Positions 41,947 through 49,810 of a stretch of DNA of 64,000 bases are shown piece by piece; position 1 is the stretch's first letter, and every line of letters begins with the position of its first letter. A model generated the notes under the pieces. The model ran no database searches and had not been told where the DNA came from. It saw nothing but the letters and a program-made list of their open reading frames with translations. The DNA comes from Alphaproteobacteria bacterium (GTDB lineage Bacteria > Pseudomonadota > Alphaproteobacteria > UBA8366 > Aestuariispiraceae): NCBI GenBank assembly GCA_030065235.1, contig JASJDC010000005.1, positions 124,001 to 188,000 on the forward strand, written 5' to 3'. A program made the translations under genes and the position numbers.

Positions 41947-43410
41947 TTAGGCGTGATCGGCGCGGACGGGCGCTCTCGCGATCGCGATCAGGCCGGGCGC
42001 ATCGGGTCGGTTCTCAAGGGTGACGTCGCCGCCATGGGCGCGCAGGATCGAACGCGCAATCGCCAGCCCTAGGCCGACGCCGCCGGTTTCGCGGCTGCGC
42101 GATCCTTCGACGCGGACAAAAGGCTCGAACAGCCGTTCCAGGTCTTCGTCCGGCAGGCCCGGGCCGTCATCCTCGATTTTGATGAGGATCGCCGCATCGT
42201 CTCGGTCCAGGCTCACACGCGCGCCGCCGCCATAGCGGACCGCATTATCAATCAGGTTGCGTAAGGCTCGTTTCAAGGCCGTCGGCCGGATGGATGCGCT
42301 GAAAGCCGAGCCTTCTTTCGCCTGACTAAAGGCGACCGGCGCACCTGACTCGTTCGCCTCGGCGCATAGGTGGGCGACCAGGGCCGCCAGATCGGTCTCT
42401 TGTGTTTCTTCCTGCTGCGCGTCGGCGCGGATGAAAGCCAGCGCTTCCTCCGCCATGGTTTGAAGCTCGTCCAGGGTGGCGATGATCTTTTCCTTGGCCT
42501 CCTCATCCTCCAGCAGTTCCGCGCGGAGCCGCAGTGTGGTGATCGGCGTGCGCAGATCGTGCGAAATCGCCGCCAGCATCTGCATCCGGTCGCGCAGGAA
42601 CCGATCCAGCCGCTGCTGCATCCCGTTGAACGCGCCGATCAATTGCTGAGTCTCAATCGGTCCGCGCGGCGTCATCGGCTCCAACCTTTCACCGCGGCCC
42701 AGGGCGTCGGCGCGGGCCGCCAACTCGCGGATCGGCTTGGTGGTCCGGCGCAGGACGAGAATCACAATGGCGATCACAGCCAAACCGGAGGCGAAGAGCG
42801 AGACCAGGGCCGGACCGCCCCAAGGCTGATCTGTCGGCGTCAGTCGGGTTGCAGCCGCCAACCAGCCCTGGTCGTCCGGCAGGCGGATCGACGCGACCAT
42901 GCCCGGACCCAGCGCGCGGCCCTGCCAACTGAGCCGACGGATCCAACTGACCGTATCGTCGTAATCCGGCCGCTCCCAGAAATCCTCGTCGAACAGACGG
43001 GCCAGCGGCGGGCGCTCGTCCCGCGTTCCTTCAGACCGCTCGCGATAGGCGATGCGCACGGCGCGCAGCGGAATGCCGATTTCATTGGCGAGGGCGGCGC
43101 GGACCATCCGGATCAGGCGCGTGCGGGGCTCGCGATCCGGCAGCGTCGGACGCCGCGAGACCCGGAATTGCAGACTCGGGCTCGAAGCCGCGTCCAGAAC
43201 GGCGCGATGCAGTTCGGGCGGCGTCTGTTGCAACAGGGCGTGCACGGCGACGATCCGCTCGACCGCCGCCTCACGCGCGGCGGCCCGCAGCGCCAGCCGC
43301 CGTTCGTCGCTGAGGATGGCCAGACTGATCGCGTGCGAGCCCGCCAGGGCCAACAGCAAGAGCGCGATCAAGCGCCCGGCGAGACTGCGCGGATAGGGGC
43401 GAAAGCGCAT
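41947..43410 (-). CDS. Two-component sensor histidine kinase (EnvZ-like)
   Basis: A 487-residue kinase. It has two membrane helices (LIALLLLALAGSHAISLAIL near the N-terminus, and one ending in IAIVILVLRRT at about residue 210) bounding a periplasmic domain of about 150 residues. HAMP, dimerisation box AAISHDLRTPITTLRL (His at about residue 284), N-box LIDNAVRYGG, DDGPGL and GGVGLGLAIA follow. It starts 2 nt after the response regulator stop. EnvZ-like periplasmic domain; stimulus unknown, but the divergent EF-hand gene suggests a cation or envelope signal. Confidence 0.92.
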   Translation of the reverse strand: MRFRPYPRSLAGRLIALLLLALAGSHAISLAILSDERRLALRAAAREAAVERIVAVHALLQQTPPELHRAVLDAASSPSLQFRVSRRPTLPDREPRTRLIRMVRAALANEIGIPLRAVRIAYRERSEGTRDERPPLARLFDEDFWERPDYDDTVSWIRRLSWQGRALGPGMVASIRLPDDQGWLAAATRLTPTDQPWGGPALVSLFASGLAVIAIVILVLRRTTKPIRELAARADALGRGERLEPMTPRGPIETQQLIGAFNGMQQRLDRFLRDRMQMLAAISHDLRTPITTLRLRAELLEDEEAKEKIIATLDELQTMAEEALAFIRADAQQEETQETDLAALVAHLCAEANESGAPVAFSQAKEGSAFSASIRPTALKRALRNLIDNAVRYGGGARVSLDRDDAAILIKIEDDGPGLPDEDLERLFEPFVRVEGSRSRETGGVGLGLAIARSILRAHGGDVTLENRPDAPGLIAIARAPVRADHA

Positions 43411-43412
43411 GG

Positions 43413-44159
43413 CTAGGTTTCGCTTCCCGCCGGATCCATCGCGGCCGGCGCCAGGACATAGCCGCCGCCCCAAACGGTCTTGATCAGGCTTGGGTTCTTC
43501 GGGTCCGCCTCGATCTTCTTGCGCAGGCGGCTGACAAGATTGTCGATGCTGCGATCGAACGGCGCCGCGTCGCGGCCCCGCGTCAGGTCGAGCAACCGGT
43601 CGCGGTCCAGCACGACGCCTGGATGCGCCAGGAAGACCGACAGCAGCTTGTACTCGCCGGTGCTCAGCGCGGCCGGCGCGCCATCCGGTCCGATCAATTC
43701 CCGGCGATCCGGATAAAAGACCCAATCGCCCAGCCGGACCGCCATGTCCGGCGCCGGCTCTTTGCCGGGCGGCAGGCTACGGGCGCGGCGCAGCACCGCC
43801 TTTATCCGGGCCAGAAGCTCGCGCGGGTTGAACGGCTTGGTGACGTAATCGTCGGCCCCAAGTTCGAGACCGACAATTCTGTCAGTCTCTTCCGCCATCG
43901 CGGTCAGCATGATCACCAGCAGATCCGTCGCCTCTGACAAATGCCGACAGAGCGACAGCCCGTCTTCGCCCGGCATCATCACATCCAGCACCACCAAATC
44001 GAAGGCGTGATCGACCAGCAACTTGCGCGCCGCCGCCGCATTGGCGGCGACGGTGGCGCGCATCCCGTTTTTCACCAGGTATTTCGCGAGCAGATTACGG
44101 ATATCCGGGTGATCGTCGACGATCAGGATGTGCGGCGCGCTGTCCGATGCGTGGCTCAT
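43413..44159 (-). CDS. OmpR-family response regulator
   Basis: A 248-residue regulator. The receiver has acidic DD at 15-16, phospho-acceptor Asp59 (VVLDVMMPG), Thr in VIMLTAM and Lys in YVTKPF. The C-terminal winged helix has LSTGEYKLLSVFLAHPGVVLDR and RSIDNLVSRLRKKIE. Co-transcribed with the downstream kinase. Likely binds the TTTGCGAC repeats upstream, controlling itself and the divergent EF-hand gene. Start 44159 fits family length; a 5-residue longer version exists. Confidence 0.93.
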   Translation of the reverse strand: MSHASDSAPHILIVDDHPDIRNLLAKYLVKNGMRATVAANAAAARKLLVDHAFDLVVLDVMMPGEDGLSLCRHLSEATDLLVIMLTAMAEETDRIVGLELGADDYVTKPFNPRELLARIKAVLRRARSLPPGKEPAPDMAVRLGDWVFYPDRRELIGPDGAPAALSTGEYKLLSVFLAHPGVVLDRDRLLDLTRGRDAAPFDRSIDNLVSRLRKKIEADPKNPSLIKTVWGGGYVLAPAAMDPAGSET

Positions 44160-44228
44160 GGCGCGACGATACACAAAGTGCGCCGCGCCGCCTGCGGAAA
44201 AATGTAACCAATTGTATCAGGCCGATCC

Positions 44229-44286
44229 TTTGCGACCTTTTGCGACTCTTTCCCACTCGTGATGACAAATCTTTGCGACAGGTCGC
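44229..44286 (+). promoter_or_regulatory. Direct-repeat operator (TTTGCGAC) between response regulator and EF-hand genes
   Basis: TTTGCGAC occurs at 44229-44236 and 44239-44246, exactly 10 bp apart, followed in register by a degenerate TTTCCCAC at 44249-44256. A fourth copy is at 44272-44279 and is part of the dyad GCGAC-AG-GTCGC (44275-44286). OmpR-type regulators bind tandem repeats with 10-11 bp periodicity, so this is the probable binding region. Confidence 0.6.
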
Positions 44287-44346
44287 GTGTTGAATGCGTC
44301 TCATCGCCGGGATCGGTCCGGCGTCCGAAACGGACAGGAGACACAG

Positions 44347-44916
44347 ATGACTGAAGACCAGACCCCGAATGACGCGAACACGCCCCAGACTCCGAAAGAT
44401 GGGCCCAAGAAACGCCGCGGCTGGAACCGGCCCCGGAATTGGGCGATCGGCGGCGGCGCGCTGGCGCTGATCACCGTCGGCGCTCTGGCGGCGGGCGGCG
44501 CCGCCTATGCCGACAAGTTCCACAAACATTGGGCTGGACCGGCGGCGGAGCGCGCCTTGCAGACGATACAGATCGACGACGCGGATGGCGACGGCGCGGT
44601 CACCAAGGACGAGATGCGCCAGGGCGTAATGGCCTCCATCGCCGCCAATGACGCGGATGGCGACGGCGCCCTGTCGCTCGAGGAGTTCGAGGGCGTCTGG
44701 CTGCAGCGGTCGCGCCCAGCCATGGAAATGGCCTTCGAAAAGCTCGACGTGAATGCGGACGGCTCGGTGTCGGAGGCGGAGGCCCTGACCCTGCAATTGT
44801 TCCTGGCCGAGCGTCTCGACCGAAACGATGACGGGGTCTTATCAGAGGAAGACATCCGCAAAGCGCGCCATCGCAAGCATCATTGGCGCGACGGTGACGA
44901 CGACGACGATAGCTGA
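44347..44916 (+). CDS. Membrane-anchored four-EF-hand protein
   Basis: A 189-residue protein. A cytosolic basic N-terminus is followed by one hydrophobic helix at about residues 33-55 (IGGGALALITVGALAAGGAA), then four canonical EF-hand loops: DADGDGAVTKDE, DADGDGALSLEE, DVNADGSVSEAE and DRNDDGVLSEED. The tail is His/Asp-rich (KHHWRDGDDDDD). The domain is predicted periplasmic and should bind Ca2+. Divergent from the two-component genes and probably their target. GGACAGGAG precedes the ATG. Confidence 0.85.
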   Translation: MTEDQTPNDANTPQTPKDGPKKRRGWNRPRNWAIGGGALALITVGALAAGGAAYADKFHKHWAGPAAERALQTIQIDDADGDGAVTKDEMRQGVMASIAANDADGDGALSLEEFEGVWLQRSRPAMEMAFEKLDVNADGSVSEAEALTLQLFLAERLDRNDDGVLSEEDIRKARHRKHHWRDGDDDDDS

Positions 44917-44949
44917 CGCCGACCGGCGTCGCCGGTTTAACCGCATCAC

Positions 44950-44974
44950 AGGGGCCGCGCCGGGCGCGGCCCCT
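44950..44974 (+). terminator. Hairpin after the EF-hand gene
   Basis: An 11-bp GC-rich perfect stem (AGGGGCCGCGC with GCGCGGCCCCT) with a 3-nt CGG loop, 34 nt after the stop. It is followed by TACTTCT, not a clean T-run, so termination may be partial. Confidence 0.55.
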
Positions 44975-44981
44975 ACTTCTA

Positions 44982-45021
44982 TGCTTGGCGCATCTGTGCT
45001 TGGCGCATCTGTGCTTGGCGC
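44982..45021 (+). repeat. 15-bp tandem repeat, about 2.7 copies
   Basis: The unit TGCTTGGCGCATCTG is present twice in full (44982-44996, 44997-45011), followed by a partial copy TGCTTGGCGC (45012-45021). It lies in the intergenic space between the EF-hand gene and the methyltransferase gene and is likely variable between strains. Confidence 0.85.
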
Positions 45022-45072
45022 CGGGCGAAAAAGGACTAAAAGGGCGGCTCTTTCTCAAACGGTTAGAGCGCT

Positions 45073-45993
45073 ATGAGACAGATCATCCTTAAGGACGGCG
45101 GCACCGGTCAGGAATTGATGGCGCGGTCGAGCGGCGAGCCGCACCCGCTTTGGTCGGCCAAGGTGTTGCTGGACGAGCCCGATATCGTGCGCGACGTTCA
45201 CCGTGAGTTTGTCGAAGCGGGCGCGCGGGTCTTGACCCTCAACAGCTACGCCGCCACGCCCGAGCGGTTGGAGAGGGACGGTTCGATCGATTGGTTCGAG
45301 CCGCTGCAACGGGCGGCGATCGATCTGGCCCAAGAGGCGCGCGAGCAGGCGCACTGCGATTGGGCCTTCGACGTGAAGATCGCGGGCTGCCTCCCGCCGC
45401 TTTACGCCAGCTACAAGCCCCACCTAACGCCGGAATTCGAGGAATGCGTCGAACGCTACGCCGCCATCGCCGCGATCCAGGCGCCGCATGTCGATCTGAT
45501 GCTTTGCGAAACGATGTCGTCGATCAATGAAGGGTTGGCGGCAGGGCAAGCAGCCAAAGCTTGGGGCAAACCGGTCTGGATCGCCTTCACTCTGTCCGAT
45601 ACCACGCTTGGCGTACTGCGCTCGGGCGAGTCCCTTTCCGATGCGTTGGAGGCCGTGGCCGAGATCGAGCCGGACGCGGTCCTGGTGAATTGCTCGCAGC
45701 CCGAATCCATCGGCGCCGCGATGCCGGCGCTCACCACCTCCGGTCAAGCGTTCGAGATCGGAGCCTACGCCAACGCCTTCTCGTCGATCGACGGGCTGGA
45801 TGCGGGCGGTACGGTGGCCAGCCTACAGGCGCGCCGCGATCTTGGACCGCGCCGCTACGCCGATCACGCTTTGGGCTGGGTTGACGCCGGTTGCGGCATT
45901 GTCGGCGGCTGCTGTGAAATCGGCCCGCGCCATCTGGCGGCGCTGCATCGCACCCTTTTGGAGGCGGGCTACGAAGCGGCCGCGCCGCTCTAA
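45073..45993 (+). CDS. Homocysteine S-methyltransferase family protein
   Basis: A 306-residue TIM-barrel methyltransferase of the MmuM/BHMT group. It starts with the ILKDGGTGQEL motif, and the zinc Cys ligands are in LVNCSQPE and GGCCEIGP. It transfers a methyl group from S-methylmethionine or a betaine-type donor to homocysteine. The sox operon 8 kb away makes a betaine-derived donor attractive, but this is not proven. LLDEPDIVRDVHREFVEAGA fits the family's second conserved block. Confidence 0.85.
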   Translation: MRQIILKDGGTGQELMARSSGEPHPLWSAKVLLDEPDIVRDVHREFVEAGARVLTLNSYAATPERLERDGSIDWFEPLQRAAIDLAQEAREQAHCDWAFDVKIAGCLPPLYASYKPHLTPEFEECVERYAAIAAIQAPHVDLMLCETMSSINEGLAAGQAAKAWGKPVWIAFTLSDTTLGVLRSGESLSDALEAVAEIEPDAVLVNCSQPESIGAAMPALTTSGQAFEIGAYANAFSSIDGLDAGGTVASLQARRDLGPRRYADHALGWVDAGCGIVGGCCEIGPRHLAALHRTLLEAGYEAAAPL

Positions 45994-46008
45994 CCGCACA
46001 ACCGCGCC

Positions 46009-46044
46009 AAAAAGGAAACGCCCCGCCGAAAGAGGCGAGGCGTT
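46009..46044 (-). terminator. Rho-independent terminator on the minus strand, after the 41-codon ORF
   Basis: On the minus strand an 11-bp stem (AACGCCTCGCC with GGCGGGGCGTT, one G-U pair) with a 6-nt loop is followed by CC and five T residues (46009-46013). It lies 37 nt after the stop of the small ORF. It may also stop readthrough from the plus-strand methyltransferase gene. Confidence 0.75.
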
Positions 46045-46081
46045 CCCGATGTCTCACATCCGCGCTCTACAGCGCGTCGCC

Positions 46082-46207
46082 TTAGCGCGCCGACAGGATC
46101 CGGCTGCTCAGTTTCAAGGCGGTCTTCGCCAGGACCTCGCTGACGGTCGCCGCGGACGGGACCATGGATTGGGCGAGAATCAAGGTTGGGTTGTTGGTTT
46201 TCAGCAT
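46082..46207 (-). CDS. Small 41-residue protein, unrecognised
   Basis: An ATG at 46207 opens a 41-codon frame ending in TAA at 46082-46084. GAGGG lies 7 nt upstream of the ATG (46215-46219), a good ribosome-binding site, and a clean intrinsic terminator follows, so this looks like a real single-gene transcription unit. The peptide starts MLKTNNPTLILAQSM, contains an amphipathic SEVLAKTALKLSSRIL helix, and is basic overall. I recognise no family. A 16-codon frame (46218-46268) ends on top of the ribosome-binding site and might be a leader. Confidence 0.6.
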   Translation of the reverse strand: MLKTNNPTLILAQSMVPSAATVSEVLAKTALKLSSRILSAR

Positions 46208-46544
46208 CGCTCTACCCTCACAAAAAGTTGGTTTCATGGGGCGGGCGTCGCTCCAGTCGGTTACCCATGGTTCCCTGTGTCAGGGGTCGCCCAATGGTTG
46301 GCGCGGTGGCTGGTTAGACGGTATCCGCTCGTTTCACAGGACGGCAAATATGCCTGAACGAAATGCCGCGCCAGAGCATTTTTCGCATTCCCACAATGCA
46401 AAAAATGCATAGCTCGCCCAATGGTTAACAAATTGAAATAAATGGGCTTTTCTGGGATCGCCCCGTGTCGTTCTAGGGCATATTCAGCGTCGTATTTTCG
46501 ACACTATGTCAGAAATGCGGCTCCATTTTGGCGGCCGTCTGGCG
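46208..46544. other. Gene-free region upstream of the small ORF, with repeats
   Basis: 337 bp between the small ORF and GDPD. It holds a 13-bp direct repeat TCGCCCAATGGTT (46287-46299 and 46414-46426) and an AT-rich 33-bp inverted repeat (46376-46408). I see no convincing coding frame. Because the small ORF reads leftwards, this region should contain its promoter and control sites. Confidence 0.6.
46376..46408. repeat. AT-rich 33-bp inverted repeat
   Basis: GCATTTTTCGCATT (46376-46389) and AATGCAAAAAATGC (46395-46408) are complementary at 13 of 14 positions around a 5-nt CCCAC loop. It is not followed by a T-run on either strand, so it is not a standard terminator. Its A/T content stands out in this GC-rich region. 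A protein-binding site or structured leader is possible. Confidence 0.7.
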
Positions 46545-47300
46545 TCACCGCGGCGGCAAAAATCTTTCTGGAAAATCGGTGAAGATCGATGACACGCCCC
46601 AGTCGAAAAGGCGCTCGGCGACGGCCGGGTCATTGACGGTGAAGCAGCGCAGCGGGATCGAGCGCTCGACAATCGCGCGCGCGGTCGGCTCATCCAGGCT
46701 GTAGGCCAGGCAATGAACGGCGTCGAGCGACAACCGCTCGACACTCTCAGCCCAGTTTTTCGGCACGTGACGCCAGATCATCGCCTTTGCGGTCTTGGCC
46801 GGCAGGAACTCGGCCGCCGCCGCCAGGGCCGCCTGTGAGAAGCTGGAGACGACCGGCAGGGGCAGATGCGCCGGCCAGTAATCGGCGATTTCGTGCGCGA
46901 TGGCGCGCCCGGTTTCCGCCTCTAATCCGGCGCAGGGTTTGAATTCAATATTCGCCTGCATGCCCAGCTCATCCAATAGAACCATCACATTTCGCAAGAG
47001 CTGGATCGTCTCACCGGCGAATTCCGACGCGAACCAGGCGCCGACATCGAGATGCAGCAGATCGGCCGCTTGCCAGTCGCGAATACGGCCTTCCAGCCTG
47101 GCGGTGCGGCGCAGGGTTTCATCGTGATGCACTACGATCCGGCCGTCGCCGGAGAGTTTGCAGTCGAACTCGACCGCGGCGGCGCCCAAGGCGTGCGCAC
47201 GCCGGAAGGCGGCCAGCGTATTTTCCGGGGCCGAGCCGCTGGCCCCGCGATGGGCGACAATACGGGGCAGGGGGCCGGGCGCAGGGGCTGAGGTGGTCAT
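46545..47300 (-). CDS. Glycerophosphodiester phosphodiesterase
   Basis: A 251-residue GDPD. It has the catalytic HRGASGSAPENTLAAF segment with the first His/Arg and Glu-Asn, VEFDCKLSGDGRIVVHHDETL with metal ligands and the second His, and NIEFKP. It splits glycerophosphodiesters to glycerol 3-phosphate and an alcohol such as choline. There is no signal peptide, so it is probably cytosolic (UgpQ-like). It is 19 nt downstream of the sugar dehydrogenase gene, suggesting co-transcription. The choline product could feed betaine-sarcosine catabolism, which is speculative. Confidence 0.92.
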   Translation of the reverse strand: MTTSAPAPGPLPRIVAHRGASGSAPENTLAAFRRAHALGAAAVEFDCKLSGDGRIVVHHDETLRRTARLEGRIRDWQAADLLHLDVGAWFASEFAGETIQLLRNVMVLLDELGMQANIEFKPCAGLEAETGRAIAHEIADYWPAHLPLPVVSSFSQAALAAAAEFLPAKTAKAMIWRHVPKNWAESVERLSLDAVHCLAYSLDEPTARAIVERSIPLRCFTVNDPAVAERLFDWGVSSIFTDFPERFLPPR

Positions 47301-47319
47301 CGCGCGCCCGCCTCGCCGC

Positions 47320-48480
47320 CTAGCGCGCCGGGCTGAGGCGGAACAGCGCGCCTGGATCCGCGTCGGTCAGGATATAAAGCGCGCCGTCCGGCCCCGTCTC
47401 GACATCGCGCACCCGACCGACCTTGCCTTCCAGCATCGCCTCCTCGGCGACCACACCCGTTTCCGTGACTTCGAGTCGGACGAGCATGCGCGAGCGCAGC
47501 GCCGTCACGAAAAAGTCGCCCGTCCATCCCGAAAAGGCGGTTCCGGTATAAAAGGTTGCGCCGGAAGGCGCGATCGACGGATCCCAATAATGGATCGGCT
47601 GCTCCAGCCCTTCTTTGGCCTGACCCTCGCCAATCTTGAAGCCGGAATAGTGCCGGCCGTAGGAGATGATCGGCCAACCGTAGTTCTTGCCCGCTTCCGG
47701 TATGTTGACCTCGTCGCCGCCGCGCGCGCCATGCTCGACGGTCCAGAGCGCGCCGGTCGTGGGGTGGATATCGGCCCCCTGGGCGTTTCGATGGCCCAGC
47801 GACCAGGTTTCCGGTCGATAGCCCGGCGTGTTGACGAAGGGATTGTCAGCCGGGACCGACCCGTCCGAATTGATGCGGACAACCTGACCCCGATGGATTG
47901 TGAAATCCTGCACCCGGTCGCGCTCGCCCCGGTCGCCGAGCGTCACGAATAGGGTTCCGTCCGGCGCAAAGACCAGACGCGACCCGAAATGCCGGCCCCC
48001 GCTCGATTTTGGGACCATGCGGAAGATCACCTCGACAGTGTCCAGCCGGGTTCCTTCAGCCGAGAGCGCCGCGCGCGCGACCGTGGTGCCGGCGCCGCCG
48101 TCCCCGGGCTCGGAGTATGAAATATAGACCAGCCGGTTCTCAGCGAAATCGGGGTCGAGCGTCACATCCAGCAGTCCGCCTTGGCCGGAGGCCACGACCC
48201 GCGGGACATTCTCGATCGGGGCTGATCGTTCGCCGCTTTTCACATTGACGATCCGCATCTGTCCGGATCGCTCGGTCACCAGCAGCGTCCCGTCCGGCAG
48301 GAACGCCATGCCCCACGGATGATCGAAGCCCCGGCTGATCCGCGTCAACTCGACCGCATGTTTGTCGGTTTGAACGATCTCCTGCGCCGCGATGGGCGCC
48401 GGCGTCAAGGCCAGCGCGGCTGCGACCAGGCCGGCGACCGCCAGCGGCTGAGGCCAGAAGGACGAGAGGGTTCGGCGCAT
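47320..48480 (-). CDS. PQQ-type aldose sugar dehydrogenase (YliI-like), periplasmic
   Basis: A 386-residue protein. The signal peptide has VAGLVAAALALTPAPIAAQ. The six-bladed propeller domain of soluble glucose/sorbosone dehydrogenases has GFDHPWGMAFLPDGTLLVTER, GQGGLLDVTLDPDFAENR, SLGHRNAQGADIHP, TVEHGARGGDEVN and KNYGWPIISYG. Family members use PQQ to oxidise aldoses in the periplasm. No pqq biosynthesis genes are in view. It heads a two-gene unit with GDPD. Confidence 0.9.
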   Translation of the reverse strand: MRRTLSSFWPQPLAVAGLVAAALALTPAPIAAQEIVQTDKHAVELTRISRGFDHPWGMAFLPDGTLLVTERSGQMRIVNVKSGERSAPIENVPRVVASGQGGLLDVTLDPDFAENRLVYISYSEPGDGGAGTTVARAALSAEGTRLDTVEVIFRMVPKSSGGRHFGSRLVFAPDGTLFVTLGDRGERDRVQDFTIHRGQVVRINSDGSVPADNPFVNTPGYRPETWSLGHRNAQGADIHPTTGALWTVEHGARGGDEVNIPEAGKNYGWPIISYGRHYSGFKIGEGQAKEGLEQPIHYWDPSIAPSGATFYTGTAFSGWTGDFFVTALRSRMLVRLEVTETGVVAEEAMLEGKVGRVRDVETGPDGALYILTDADPGALFRLSPAR

Positions 48481-48528
48481 GTCTTCCTCCAGGACGGGGC
48501 TCCCGTCATTGCGATGGACCGGTCGGCG

Positions 48529-49494
48529 CTACATCACGTCCAGACGGAACGCCATCATCATGATATAGATCGCATAGGCTGCGAGCAGCAGGCCCGCCTC
48601 CCAACGTGTGACTTTGTGATCGCGCCGCAGAATGACAAGCAGTGCGGCGGTCGCGCCCAGCATCACCCACATGTCGATGGTGCGTATGTCCGCCGCCACC
48701 GACAGCGGTTTGATCATCGCCGTGACGCCGATGATCATCAGAATGTTGAACAGGCACGAGCCCAGCACGTTGCCAATCGCGACATCGACGTGATTGCGCA
48801 TCGCGGCGACCACGGTCGCGGCAAGCTCGGGCAGTGAGGTTCCAATGGCGATCAGCGTCAGGCCGATAACCGTCTCCGGCACGCCGAATTCGCGCGCGAT
48901 GTCGACCGCGCCCTGCACCAGCAGATGGGCGCCGCCGACCAGACCGATCAGACCGATCAGGATATAGACGACAATCAAGAGCGGTGCGTTGGGCGCGCCC
49001 TCGGTCTCCTCCGCCTCGCGCTCGTGCAGGTTGGCGGAGGCCATGTCCATGCGGTCCATCCGATAGGACCAGCCCATATAGAGGATCAGCGCGCCGAACA
49101 TGAGCGCGCCGTGCCAGGCCTCAATCACGCCGCGCCAACTGAGGACGACCAGAAGGATCGTCGCCGCCATGGTGGCCGTCGCGTCGCGCCGAACCACGCC
49201 GGCGCTGCAGGTCAGCACCGTGATCGCGGCGCCGACGCCAAGGATCAGCAGAATGTTCGCGATGTTGCTGCCGACCACGTTGCCGACTGCGATATCCGGC
49301 GTGCCCGCCAACGAGGCCTGGATCGAGACCATCAGTTCCGGGGCCGAGGTGCCGAACCCGACCACGGTCAGACCGATGATCGCGGTCGAAACCCCAAGGC
49401 GCATGGCCAAGCCGACCGCGCCGCGCAGGGCCAGTTCGCCGCCGACCGAGAGCGCGACAAGCCCCGCGGCCACTAAACCCAAACTAAGAAGCAC
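48529..49494 (-). CDS. Ca2+/Na+ antiporter (YrbG family)
   Basis: A 321-residue exchanger with two inverted alpha-repeats: GLTVVGFGTSAPELMVSIQA plus NVVGSNIANILLILG, and LTLIAIGTSLPELAATVVAA plus NVLGSCLFNIL. About ten helices are predicted, with a charged central loop (HEREAEETEG). It exchanges cytosolic Ca2+ for Na+ or H+. A GTG start at 49494 follows GGGGA at proper spacing. Two EF-hand proteins in the same window make calcium handling a recurring theme. Confidence 0.9.
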   Translation of the reverse strand: MLLSLGLVAAGLVALSVGGELALRGAVGLAMRLGVSTAIIGLTVVGFGTSAPELMVSIQASLAGTPDIAVGNVVGSNIANILLILGVGAAITVLTCSAGVVRRDATATMAATILLVVLSWRGVIEAWHGALMFGALILYMGWSYRMDRMDMASANLHEREAEETEGAPNAPLLIVVYILIGLIGLVGGAHLLVQGAVDIAREFGVPETVIGLTLIAIGTSLPELAATVVAAMRNHVDVAIGNVLGSCLFNILMIIGVTAMIKPLSVAADIRTIDMWVMLGATAALLVILRRDHKVTRWEAGLLLAAYAIYIMMMAFRLDVM

Positions 49495-49810
49495 CTACGT
49501 TCCCCGCATTGGAAATCGCCTGTCGCCGCCGCGCGTCCCGTCGGAAGGCGTCCCCTCGCGCGCTTCGACCCGTTCGTCTTGGGCCGAGACACGCGCAAGA
49601 CACGATAGTAGCGGCCTGTAGGTGGGGCTGGCTCTGGCGCGAGACAATAGCCGTTTCCCGCCTGACCGCAATGCGATCCAATCCTTGGACCTGTCATCCT
49701 GCAGCGTCCGCCCGATCCGGCATGCTCAGGCGGGCGGCGCTGACCGAGCTTTGGTCACCGCGTCAAAGTCGTTATAGTACGGAGTTCTGAAGAAGCTGAG
49801 GACGCTCTGA
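49495..49810. promoter_or_regulatory. Intergenic region with promoter of the redoxin gene
   Basis: 316 bp between divergent genes. TTGGTC (49751-49756) and TATAGT (49773-49778) with a 16-bp spacer form a plausible sigma70-type promoter for the redoxin, which has GAGGA upstream of its ATG. The rest holds no convincing gene. Confidence 0.5.

Noticed and set aside
46218-46268. 16-codon frame upstream of the 41-codon ORF
   Set aside because: Mentioned as a possible leader, but too short and without a clear ribosome-binding site to call as a gene.
49509-49790. 93-codon plus frame before the redoxin gene
   Set aside because: Arg/Ser/Trp-rich composition typical of a chance frame in GC-rich DNA; the likely redoxin promoter lies inside it.
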